A stretch of DNA of 64,000 nt from Quillaja saponaria. Lineage: Eukaryota; Streptophyta; Magnoliopsida; Fabales; Quillajaceae. Location: contig CM055609.1 in NCBI GenBank assembly GCA_029379385.1, positions 6,324,001 to 6,388,000 of the forward strand, written 5' to 3'. Every line of letters starts with the position of its first letter. Position 1 is the first letter of the stretch. Under the pieces are notes generated by a model. That model saw only the letters and a program-made list of their open reading frames with translations, made no database searches and was not told where the DNA came from. Below, piece after piece: positions 50,704 through 61,826 of the stretch. The position numbers and the translations under genes were made by a program.

Positions 50704-52172
50704 AAGTAGATCTTGCTGATACAGTATCATGAAAGATCTTTGTTCATGCAGCACGTTTTGCTAACTTACTCACCCAAACAAGTTCCAAGGGCAATATATT
50801 GTCTCAAGTACACCATCCACCCAATGCTTTGCCATGCACACATTTTTGAAAGTTATCATCGCTGATGTGGTAAACTGTACCCTACTTAAAATTATGCTTC
50901 GGCCTAAACTTACAGGGAAAAGGGGGAATCTTTGTCGAGTAGGTTTTCATTTAAGGATTATTCTTTGTCGAAGTTTTTTATAGTTTTGTTGGCCTTGAGT
51001 TGTTTGTTAGCTTATTTTTATTTTTCTATTTGCGTTATTATATTATTGTTTGTTATACATGAGAATGTTGATTCAGCTGAAGAATTAGATTTTTACCCTT
51101 TAAACTTCACCCCCATGATTTCGTTTTCACAAAAACAAACTGTCGTTTTGGATAGCCGTTTGGCTTAGCAGTTAAGTTATTAGCTTGCTTTTTTCTCTTG
51201 AAGAATTTCTCTGACTGTAAAAAGGATTTAAAATCTTAAGGGTATTAATGTTCGAAGTCTAGTATATAGTTGGCGTTTCTTCGTCTTCAAACAAGCTTCT
51301 GGCATGAAAATGAAGATTCACAAATACAGGGGATTGGCATTTAATTACAACTTCTTCCTTTAGAAGAGTCTGTCCTTCACTTGTGATATCCAAAATTTTA
51401 GTGATAACTTACAACTGTAACAGCTCAAACACTGGGTTACGCCACAAACTCGTTGGCAGCACACTGGCCGGAACAAGTGAATAAATAAAATTAAAAGGCT
51501 TTCTTTCTCTCCAATGGCATAATATAAAATTTGATTGAACTTTGGAGAAGACTTGTCATAGATTAGAATTTCTGAATTTATTATTTGATTGAACATTCAG
51601 GGAGATTTGCCAAGGAATCTGTCCTCAAGTGGCCGAATCTAGTAAAAGCTGGATATGATGAACAAACCACAGCCAAAAATGAGCACACATAATGAACTAA
51701 AGAGAAGTCCCTTCCAAGTTCCAAGGGGGAAATCCATCTATTACTGTGGTAATGTGTACAAAGTAACTCTAACTTCCAATTCTCCTCTTCATTCCAACTG
51801 TCACTCGTCTACTCTATAAAATCTTTCACTACATTCTTCCACTCTCCTACCTACTTTTTTTACTTTTATGGCTTTTCCCCAACTTTTGCAATTTCTCAAA
51901 TCATTTTTACAGTTTTGTCACCTCAAAGCAGGTTCCCACTTCCAAAGTCATATACCATCCATTTCTCTGAGATTGAAATCAGCACACATTGTCCATCATC
52001 CCTCCCTGTTCATAAGGATTCAAGCAATTTAGCCCATTACCAACCAGTAAAGATTTGTTACGCAATTTATAGTACATACCTCGTCAACATTTTAAAGCCA
52101 CAACCTTGAGTAAAGCAATCATCCAGCTCCTCACATTGAGCTTTTTGGCAGAGATTTCAATTTAAGGTCCAA
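50704..52172. other. Convergent intergenic region between POL5-like (+) and GTE-like (-) genes
   Basis: It contains the 3' ends of two genes that face each other. No additional gene is supported; short frames at 50932-51168 and 51915-52109 have no motif. Terminator positions cannot be set precisely. Confidence 0.5.
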
Positions 52173-53981
52173 CTATGAGTTAGCGTTATCAGCATCTGAA
52201 TCACTCCCAGAAGAGCTACCAGAATCCGAATCTGAAACAAAATGATAGGTAAGCATTTTCTAAAACAAATGTTTCCAAGACCCATAACAGAATTGGACTC
52301 GAGTCTTACCACTTGAAGAAGAGGAACCACTGCTTGAACTGCTAGAGCTGCTAGAACTACTACTTCCGTGGCCTCCAACAATGTCTTTGTCTTTCTCAAT
52401 CTCCACAGGGGGGAAAATGCTCATTGGCATATCATCGCCAATGTCTACGTCTTCATCTCCCGCTTCCAATTTCTTTACCTTCTTCATGTCTGCTGGCATA
52501 GCATCAACCTTCTCACTCGCAGAACTTCCCTGTTGCATATTATCATTAATCAAATGTTAATCAGAAGGATGCCAAAACCATTGCCTACTGCACTGTAAGC
52601 CATCATCAAATGTCAAAATCAGAAGGATGCCAACATCATTGTCTACTGACTATAGGCAATTGATGAAAACAGGAAGCTGGCCACTTACCCCATTGCCTCT
52701 GGCTAATGCTACATTGTTGCCCATGAGCGCCTGCCGCTTAATCTTGCTCACCATTTTCTTCCAATTGGTAACCAAACGATCAAGTTCCCAAAGAGTCTCC
52801 GTGTCCACTGCCTCAATATCAAGCTCAATCTCATCGCCGTCCTGCTTCAAATGCCCATTCCTTTTCCTTATTATCTGCACCACCTGCTCCATCTTCTCTG
52901 GCGGTAAGCTCTGTAACCCAAGTCCCAACTTGTGCTTTTCCTCAAGACTCATATCCCTTTTATTTGGGTCCTTCGCTTTTGGCTTTGGTTGCTTTATCGG
53001 CTTCACCGGAGGTGCCCGCATGGGTGAAGGTGTCCGCACAGGTGATTGCAACAATGGTGGGTTTGAAGAACTCGCAGGGAGCTGCATTTGCTCGGAAGAT
53101 CTCGCAATTGGAACTGTAATTTCCTTCTTCTTTACCCTCTCTGGCTCAACATGGCTCCAAGAACTGGCCTGCAATTCTTCATCATAAACCTGATCTTGCC
53201 TCAACAAATCCTCAAATTTCTCATGCACGGGCCGATAGAGTTCATCAAACCTTGTAAGGAGCTGATCAGCCATGGCATACACATCATGACCCTTAGGGTT
53301 ATAGGTCAAAGCATTGTTGAAAGTCAATCGCACATCAGCTGCAAAATCCGATGGTGTCGAATACAAATTCTTCGCAAGATTTGACTTCACGGTTCCAAGA
53401 TCCATCGGATGCTTAACGATATCATAGTAATCGTGAAGACCCATCCCAACTACATCAACAGGCGAGTTGAAGATCCAGGAGTGCTTGTGTTTCATCAGCT
53501 TCATCAGAAGCTGATTACACATCTTCATCAAATTCCCAATCTCTGAATACGACCTTTTCAATTCCTTACTGGGATTCGACGGAAACGGCCTCTTGTTGCC
53601 AGAAATCTTCTTGTTCATTGATTTCTTTGGCGGGCCATTGTGGCTCGGCCTGGGTTGAAAATCGCCAGACTCGATTCGATTCTTCAGTTGCCGAATCTGT
53701 TCGAGCTCAGAGATTAGGCGGCTCTTGAGCTCACTTAGTTCCTTCTTCGTATATGTTGCGATATTGAAGCTCACGTGTTGGGAGCAATTAAATTCATTCG
53801 ATCGCCGATTGATAGAAGAGGCATCATCTGAGGCCGATTGAATTCTTTTATTGTTGGTGAATTTGGGGGTGGGGTTAGGGTTAGGGTTAGAGAAAGGGAC
53901 TTTGGCCATGAATCCTGCTCCACCTCCTCTGTGCTGCGGCCAGTTAGGTTCGTTCCGGTTAGCTAAGACGGCGGACGCCAT
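52173..53981 (-). CDS. Bromodomain-NET transcription factor, GTE2/GTE7-like
   Basis: Three exons on the minus strand, 53981-52689, 52529-52310 and 52231-52173, join in frame to 523 residues. A coiled, charged segment (KKELSELKSRLISELEQIRQLK, about 79-100) precedes the bromodomain at about 152-255 (DYYDIVKHPMDLGTVKSNL; conserved acetyl-lysine-binding Asn 228 in YNP). A Pro-rich linker follows, then an NET/extra-terminal domain at about 343-409 (MSLEEKHKLGLGLQSLPPEKM, EIELDIEAVDTETLWELDR). The tail is acidic and then almost pure serine, ending in Ser/Asp repeats. This order matches plant global transcription factor group E proteins: BET-like nuclear readers of acetylated histones that recruit transcription machinery. 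The gene-specific target set is unknown. Both introns are GT-AG and short. Confidence 0.95.
53871..53890. repeat. Telomere-like TTAGGG triplet repeat inside the GTE coding exon
   Basis: The plus strand reads three consecutive GGTTAG units. On the coding strand the same bases encode alternating Asn-Pro codons (residues 32-38, NPNPNPT). The simplest explanation is a codon repeat. The plant telomere unit is TTTAGGG, so this is not an interstitial telomere. Confidence 0.8.
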
Positions 53982-54290
53982 TAACGTAAAAAATCACGAC
54001 AGTCCGGTAAGATTCCGGCTAAACTCCGGCTGAAATTTCCCAATGCTGATAACGCTAAACATGAATCAGCTACGACTTCCCAATCACGCGCCCCAAAGAA
54101 TCTCACGCGCTGCAAGAACACTTCACGCTCCGGCAAAACAACGGAGCTCCTGGATCTAAGAGAGAAACGTGAAGTGTAGGGTTTGGAATTTTGCTTACCC
54201 TAATCTGAGCGATGGAGGTGAGGGGGATAGGGCTGGTTCTTAAAGGCGCTGAGATCTGCCCGTGGCTACTTCGGGAAGGTTTCTTAACCG
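53982..54290 (-). promoter_or_regulatory. Leader and proximal promoter of the GTE-like gene, with telo-box-like motif
   Basis: The 300 bp upstream of the ATG are GC-richer than the flanks. They include, on the minus strand, CCAAACCCTAC at about 54176-54187, a telo-box-like motif. A donor-like GTAAGC lies beside it, but a suitable acceptor at normal intron distance is not clear. Confidence 0.4.
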
Positions 54291-57200
54291 TCGATCAGGT
54301 TTAGGTCATTGATCCAACGGTTTCTAATGGTTTCTTTTCTGCCCTTTGAACTGTCCGTGTGATCTGTCATGAACGGAAAAGATTTGATGGTTTTCACACG
54401 TCGCGGTTTTTTGACCGTTCGATTTTGAGATGATGTTGTAGCAACTGGTAGTATGATTTGGGTTGAGTTTGAAGTAAATTTGGGCTGAATGAAACCTGCA
54501 TTTAGGGTTTGGACAAAGGGTGGGCCCACTTTTGCTGACATGGAGGGAAAGCCTGCTTGAAGGTTTCGACGTGTGGTGGGAAGGTAGGAGCAGCGCGTGA
54601 TACTGGTGATAGAAAACGCGTGGAAGCACTGTTTGTCTGGATAAGGGTAATCTAGTAAATGATTAGGCCACTGTCGGGGGTTATTAGCATTGGACTGGTT
54701 CTACTTCTACTTCTTCCCCTCCCTAATTAAAAAATATCAACCAAAAATAAAGTGTATATAATTTTATATTAAGTACTCACAATATAATGTGTTATAATTA
54801 ATATTTTAAAATCGGACCAGATCATTCAGTGGAACCGATTAAACCGTCGCTTAATAACAAATTGGACCAAAAGCTCGTTTTATTTGTTAGATCGAACTGT
54901 TTTTTTATATTTTATAGACTTAAATATTAATTGGGTTTTGAGATTATACCAAAACAATTTCAATACCAATTCAAAATCTAATGCAAAAAAGAAAAAGAAA
55001 AAGAATAATATATATATATATATATATCAAGAGACCCATTGGTTATTTATGTTATTAACAATTATAATTATAAAATTTTTTCTAACGAGTGTCTATAAAA
55101 TATTTATTAAGGTGATAAATATAAAATTTTTGTATAATTAATTATAGTAGTTGACCATGATTTCAGTATTATGTAATAAATAATTTTTTATTTTTTGAAT
55201 ATTTTAAATTTTAAAATTCATATTTATTATACATTATCAAGTGCCCTTTGGAGACTCATTAGAAATAATTTATTTGTAATATGATTTTATTAATATTTAA
55301 TAGATTTTGAATTATTATCTTTGCTTACTTATGCTTTTTGCATAATAGTGGCGAGTATGCATATACGTGTATTATATATATTATATTTTAATTTAATTTG
55401 ATAACAAAATATTTATATATTAAATGAGTAGGAGATTGTAGGAGAGTAAGGGGGTGAGAGCGAATAGGAGAGTGGAAGAGAGTAAAAAAGTGAGGAGATT
55501 ATTATTTTTTTGGTTATAATGGATAAGTTATTGTTTAGTAGTTACTAAAGAATTAAATTTATATTTATTAATTGAATTTATTTTTAAATAATTTAAATAT
55601 TTAAATATATGCATATTATATAATAAGATACCATAAGGGTCTTCTGGATTTTATAATATTATAGATAAAATAAGTATGTAAATTTATATTATATATAATA
55701 TTTAAAATATTAACTAAATATATTTATGATGCAACCTGTTAGATTAATGGTCTAACTCACGATTGAATAAATGATTTGAGAATGAATCAATTTTTTGAGT
55801 TGATCATCAGTAGAACTTTTAAAACATTAATTATAATAAATTTTAGAATAAAATTTCGTAATCTCAACACTGCACTCTTGACCGCATAAAATAATTCATT
55901 GTCCTCTAAATAGAGTAGAAGAATTTATCATGAATAAAATTTTGACAAGAGAATTTTAAATATCCTTTCCGATTATAAAATTTGGAGAAATATTATAAAA
56001 GGAATTCAAATTTTGGAAACCAAAGATCAACTTACCTTAAGTAATTTAACATATCTACAAAATAAATATTTTCTCAAGTATGGAAGGGGTGGGCAATTTT
56101 TACAAGTCTTTTTCTTGCCAAAAAAAAAACTTAAGTAAAAGAGTATAGTTATTAAACTATGGTTAGAATAACAAAAAAAGAAGAAAAAAAAAGCAAGTCA
56201 TTTAAAAAGTAAAGAAACAAGAAAAACATACGACAATAAAATATTTGACACATCCAATAATTGGATGAAGCCACACTAGATAAATTATTTTATTTCTTTA
56301 ATATAAGTTCTAAATATTTCGTTATTTTTTATATATATAAAGTTTTTACACCAATAGAAGAACATTTAGAGGGACTTGTAACAAGATGTAGATACTTACA
56401 TAATTTTATTTTATATGATACTTCTTTAACAAATATATATCTAGTTAGTATTAATTAATTTTTTTAGTTTAGTGGTCTGTGTTTGACTTAACATTTCACG
56501 ATAAGATTAGAGAATTATGAAAATTTTACTTCTTACAAACTTCACTAAAAAAGATTCATATATAAAAAGTCAATAAATAAAACACATATTCTTAACCACC
56601 AAACCAATTTTTTATGATCAATTTATTTTTCTTAATCTAGGCCATATGTATTAAAATTTCCTCTTTTTTTATTTTTTTTTATTATTATTTTTTTTTAAAT
56701 CTCATTAAAAAAACAAACAACAGCTTCTTATATAGGGAACCAACATGTCAACTTTGTATCGATTATCACATTGTTGAAAATTATTGATGGCTTTCATAGC
56801 CACTTTTATGGGTTGTCCAATTAAAAGTATGAAAATACAAAATGAAGTATGGATTGACAAATTGGAACCATTGGCTTCATAATGTACAAACATTTTTATA
56901 TTTATTTTTTTATAGAAATCATAATATATAGACTTATTTTCCCATAAATAATGTATATTTTAAATACTATATATTCTTAGACAAAAACAAAAATCTATAT
57001 ATGCTTATTGGTTTTAACTTTTAACAAGATAATTATAAGACTTCCTTTTTAAGAGTAAGAAGAATCTTATTGAACTTTTACATGCTATAATAAATGGAAA
57101 AGTACAATTAAATTTTTTTTTTTTTTTTAATCTGTAAAAGTAGAGTCATTCTTTTTTATTATGAAGCAATTAGTAAGTGTAATGACACTTCAAGTCCCAC

Positions 57201-57452
57201 GACGTCGTCTCCTGAAAATAAGTAATTACTCAAACTTATTTTTTATTTTTTGATAAAAGAAATGCATAACATAATTTAAAAGAGTTCATAAAATACATAT
57301 GAGAGAAACTAGTTCCTTTTATAAGTGACAAGAACGAAAAAGAAAAAAAAAAAAAACAAAGTCTAGAACATAATATATTATAATATTAACATCTAGCGTT
57401 ACTTTGCGCTTTGTTAATGCATCTGTACAATAATCTCACGATAAATATGATT
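54291..57452. other. AT-rich gene-poor region
   Basis: No supported gene. It holds a TA microsatellite at about 55009-55027, a purine-rich GAGAGTA-like stretch at 55425-55500, and many A/T runs. Short frames near 54.3-54.6 kb lie in promoter-like sequence and have no motif. Confidence 0.5.
55009..55027. repeat. (TA)n microsatellite
   Basis: An uninterrupted AT/TA run in the gene-poor region between the GTE-like and CYSTM genes. Confidence 0.9.
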
Positions 57453-57724
57453 TTAAGTTTGTTTTCCTGAGAAAAGCTCAACAAGTGTTTGCAAGGCTGC
57501 ATCATTCTGAAGGTTAATTACATGACACATTTCCTTAGTCAATTCTTGTAGCATCTCCCCGATACAGCACATGCCTATTAAGTATCTGATTCCGGACAAG
57601 GCCACCAAACTTTGCTGGCCTTGCCTGCTCAGCTCCTTCCTCTCGAGTCTAAACAATGTGATCCTCAAGCTGCGATTCCTAGTTGGTGGGAATGTTTGTA
57701 TTAGTGAAAGTACCACCAAGAATC
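57453..57724 (-). other. Unidentified exon-like open frame
   Basis: On the minus strand an acceptor-like TTTGTAG at about 57725-57731 is followed by an open frame of about 90 codons to a TAA at 57453-57455. The block is clearly richer in G and C than its surroundings. The peptide (RSLRITLFRLERKELSRQ, SLVALSGIRYLIGMCC, INLQNDAALQTLVELFSG) looks like alpha-helical, protein-coding sequence, but I do not recognise the family. No upstream exon was found. It may be the last exon of a gene captured or left behind after rearrangement, or a degraded gene. Confidence 0.35.
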
Positions 57725-57731
57725 CTACAAA

Positions 57732-58709
57732 TTGACAATAAATATGATTTTCTGATCATAGTTTGGTCTATTCTTATTTTCTCTCTCATTTTTACTCGGA
57801 GATAAATTACTATAATAATATAGTTTCTCGACATGATTACATATTTGAGACACTTTTATTTTTTTCAAAATTTACGGTGTAAGCCCCAATTTCAAATGGC
57901 AGATTATGATCACTTTGCTCCAAGTAACAAATAATTATGGAGTAGTACTTTGTTTGGGAATGGAAGATGCTGTTCAGTTTGTTTTTTGTGAGTTTTAACT
58001 CAAATGAAACAATATTAATTTAAAGAGACTTTCATACAGTTAAGGTTTTATATTCTGTTCTTGGTTGATTAATTTGTAGAAGTATATTGTCCTTTCTTCT
58101 TATTCTCTCCTCTCTTTTTTATCATATATATCTCATTGTCAAAAAAGTATATATTGCTCAATTAAACTTGTTTAGGATGGCAATAAAGACAAAGAAACTT
58201 TCATGAGTTTTTATGAAAGTTTTTGGCTTTGCTTTTCTCTTTTTAATGAGAAATGGTGGGTTTTGCACCAAAAAAAATATAATTGGTGGGTTTACTTTTG
58301 GTGAAGTTTCACAGAACCTTCTTAGAAGAAACACAAGTAGAAAAAATGTAAATATTATTGTAGTTGTTTTGAAATTGGATCTAGACCATTTTCTGTTCTT
58401 TAAAAACATGAAAAATATATGTTTTCTATTTATAATTAAATATAGATTAATGTAAAATTAATGGAATCTTGTTTAAATGAAATATAATGATTTATTTAAG
58501 AATATTTATCCTTTTCATCTCACACTCAAAATATTATTTTTTTGGTAAAAGAACCCTTTGATTTATTCTCAACTTAATTGTTAATTCAACTTGACAAATA
58601 TTTGTAACAACATTAATTAAAGAAATAGTTGCTCTTTGATTCTTCTAATGGAATACACAAAATTCCTTTATAATATTACAACAAGGGACATATTATATAT
58701 TTCTGTTAA
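57732..58709. other. AT-rich intergenic sequence
   Basis: No feature supported. Frames at 58158-58455 on both strands are low-complexity. Confidence 0.45.
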
Positions 58710-59370
58710 TTAGCTCACTAATATAATGGATGGGTCACAGCAACATTCATCTAAGAGACAACAGCAACATAAAGCTGCAAGGCTGCAAAATTTGGCAAAA
58801 CAAAGAAACTTTTTTTTTGTTAATTAAGAATAATATTAATTGATGAAGAAATATTTCTGTCCATAATTAATGTCTCTAATTAAACAAAAAAAATATTTTA
58901 TAGTAATAAATAAATAAATTAGTTAACTTACCAACCCTCAAGGAAACCTGGTTCTCTCTTTGGTGGTGGAGCAGTATAATACTGTGGAGGTGCAGTCACT
59001 GGAGGCCCTTGATAAGGACCTATTTCAAATAATATAATTATTATTATATCAATCAATGGTTCAAAGGTTATATAGTATTGATGGAAATAATGTTATAGTT
59101 GAATTGGAAAAAATACTGGATTATAAATATAATAAAGTCACATTAATTATTAGGTCTCAATTTCTGGAAAAAATAATTGTTAATGGTCTTATCTTTATTA
59201 TCTAAGGAATATATAATATTGTTAAAAATTAATAACAAGATTTTCATCTTTGCGTTATCAGAATTTTAAAAAAAATTAAAAAAAATTATGGTGAAATAAA
59301 CTAAAGGAAATTAGGATAGAAGTTAATTACCTTGAGGAGGATATGGATAGCCATACTTAGGATCACTCAT
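58710..59370 (-). CDS. CYSTM-family cysteine-rich transmembrane peptide
   Basis: Three small exons on the minus strand, 59370-59331, 59019-58932 and 58782-58710, join to a 66-residue protein. The N-terminal half is Pro/Tyr/Gly-rich (MSDPKYGYPYPPQGPYQ, TAPPQYYTAPPP). The C-terminal half is the CYSTM signature, a hydrophobic, cysteine-packed helix (CLAALCCCCLLDECCCDPS). Each intron is GT-AG. The junctions restore the CYSTM reading frame exactly: the conserved Cys codon is split across intron 2. The separate exons are too short to stand out as long open frames. Family members are tail-anchored membrane proteins linked to stress tolerance, metal or oxidative stress and immune responses. The role of this one is not known. 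Confidence 0.9.
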
Positions 59371-59465
59371 CTATGCAGGAACAACCCAAAAATGCAATAC
59401 CTAGAGAACTTGCTAGAAGACAAGACTTGAAGATGGGTTTAGGAATGAAAATTAGTTCTTGGGGG

Positions 59466-59475
59466 GTTTATATAG
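59466..59475 (-). promoter_or_regulatory. TATA box of the CYSTM gene
   Basis: On the minus strand ACTATATAAAC lies about 100 bp upstream of the start codon. It is a canonical plant TATA element at a distance that leaves a leader of about 65-70 nt. Confidence 0.6.
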
Positions 59476-59479
59476 TTTG

Positions 59480-61826
59480 ACAAAGAAGTTGAGGGAATAA
59501 AGTTTGTGGAGAGAACAAGAAAGCTCCAAAGAATATTTGAACACTTAAACTATTGACTTTGTTCATGACCAATCTTTGTTTTTATAGACAGGTATGCCCC
59601 TACCACTACTACTATTCTCACACGTGGCATGATGTGAGTGGAAGAATATAATACTTTTTTTAATTATTATTTTACAACCTAGAGTTCTTTGGAACATTTC
59701 TTGTCAAGGTTAGAACACCTATGTTCCCATGTGAGTTTCAGAGCTTGAGTATGAAGCTCACATGAGTCTGGCTAGTGGGTTTTAGTTGGATTGGATGGTA
59801 AATATTTATCATATATATTTATATTTTGGTTTAGGAACTTTAGGGATACCTACCACAAATCAAGTGTGCTTGCATATATTCCTTTCACAGCTATAAATAG
59901 CATTGCTTTGATCATAATATATCATTTGCTCTTTTAAACTCACAATTTGAGGCACAACTTGTTTTTTAATGTGATGACATCTTCACCATATAGGCTTTAT
60001 AGTTACTATTCTCATACTGATTCATTTGAATTATTTAGTGAAAAATATTATGATATTATGTGAGCGTCGGTCTAAATAAAACTTTAGATTATAAAAAAAC
60101 CCATTATACAACATCATATATTTTATCTAAATCCAACCTTTTCCTAGTGTGAAACTGAGTTTGTCCTTTGTCCATAGCAATGTGATTAGAATCTTGTTCC
60201 TGAGAAAAGAAAAAAAGCTAGCAAAATTTCAAATCAATTAGAACCTTACTGCTAGCCGATACAGACACTTTATAGAAGGATGCCTTTCCATTACATACCA
60301 AAAAAGGTCCACAATTTTGCAAAAAGAAAAGAGAACTAGCTAAGAAGGCTGCATTCTTTTCGTATACTAGAAGTTATCTCAATTTGAGCTACTTTGTTTT
60401 TTTAATTTTATATGCAACGAATCTAAAAGTGTATCTCAATTCTCAACCCTTACCATCTTACCATGGACCTAACCACATACAACAAAAATATCATTTCTTT
60501 TTGTGTGTTATTTGTAATAATTAATAAAAGAAATAGATCCAATAGTTTATAAGGATTTATATTTTTTGTTAAAGTAAAAGTACTAATCTAAACCCAAATG
60601 GGTTATTAATGAAGAAAATGTACTTCGATTACTAAATTTATGGGTTCAAATTTCATTAAGAGACCGTGAAAAGTAAAATTCTTACAAACATAAGATGACA
60701 TGTATTTTATTAGATCGACGAGATAGATTGCTCGATGAACTGTTTAGTTGGCCCTTGTCCAGAGCCATGCAACTCTGCAAGCAGTCCACGCGACTATAAA
60801 TGATTTACTTTGGACTCAATTAAAAAAAAAATTAATCAACATGTGGAACCTAATTCCAACTCTATCCCTAAAAACATAATAAAAAAGTAGACCTCCCTAA
60901 CTAGAAGATATCATCTTCATAATCTAGACATCCATAATCAATCACTTTTCTATTGTGAGTTTTTATAATTTTTACTCATAGTAAATAATCAATTTTTACC
61001 ATAATGGAAAAATGATGGCCATCATTAGGTTCATAAATGAAATGATCCCTTTGTTGGATGTTATGGCCATTGGCCAATAAGAGAAAATGAAAATGCATAT
61101 TTTCACAAGATAATCATGGGCCTTTAAACCCTTATGAAGGCCCAAATAATGAATCTCTTTTCATCATTTGCAGATATTTGTGGTGTCCCACAAGATTTTT
61201 TAAGGCCTAGCATCATTCATCCCAAACAATGTCATCAAACAGTGACACAATTGCTAGTGTGAAACCATGATGATTCTTGAAGAAAAAACAGACAGCCCAT
61301 CCTCAATACTTCAATTCAAAGGGATTGGTGGTGGACCACTAATTGGCCTTTGGTTCGTGAGAAAAACGCACACTTGTCCCTGAAATTCCAGCTGTTGTTG
61401 TAGTCTCTTCCAGCTTTTCAAGTAGAAAATAGTTAGGATTACAACAGTTTACTAAACCTCCACACTCGTCAATAGCAGATCATAAATGGAGAAAAAAAAA
61501 AAGAGACAGATGAATATGTTAAATATTAGACTTTTAACACCTTTTACCAATTTTCTCACTAATTTTAATTATTTTATAAAAATAAAAATAAAAAAAGAAT
61601 CAAAATTTAAGTATCTTATGCTAATTCCTACCAATAAAACTACATAATTATGAAAATAAATACCATATTTAATCTCCATTGGTGTATACAAAACCAAGAA
61701 AAAGCTCAAATTAATTACATCCATAATAGATAAATATCCAAATTAAAAAAAAAAAAATACTCCATAATTAACTTAATATTTATGAAATTATAATAATATA
61801 TTAATATTATATTTTAGAAATTGTAA
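59480..61826. other. Intergenic region between the CYSTM and PB1 genes
   Basis: No gene supported. It includes the distal promoter of the CYSTM gene and the 3' flank of the PB1 gene. A run of A at about 61493-61502 and very AT-rich sequence at 61540-61800 are the only notable features. Confidence 0.45.

Noticed and set aside
52627..53187. 186-codon plus-strand gene opposite the GTE-like gene
   Set aside because: It is the antisense shadow of the bromodomain/NET exon, which has clear domains on the minus strand.
53871..53890. Interstitial telomere (TTAGGG repeats)
   Set aside because: It is only three units, it is not the plant TTTAGGG unit, and it is explained by Asn-Pro codons in the GTE coding exon.
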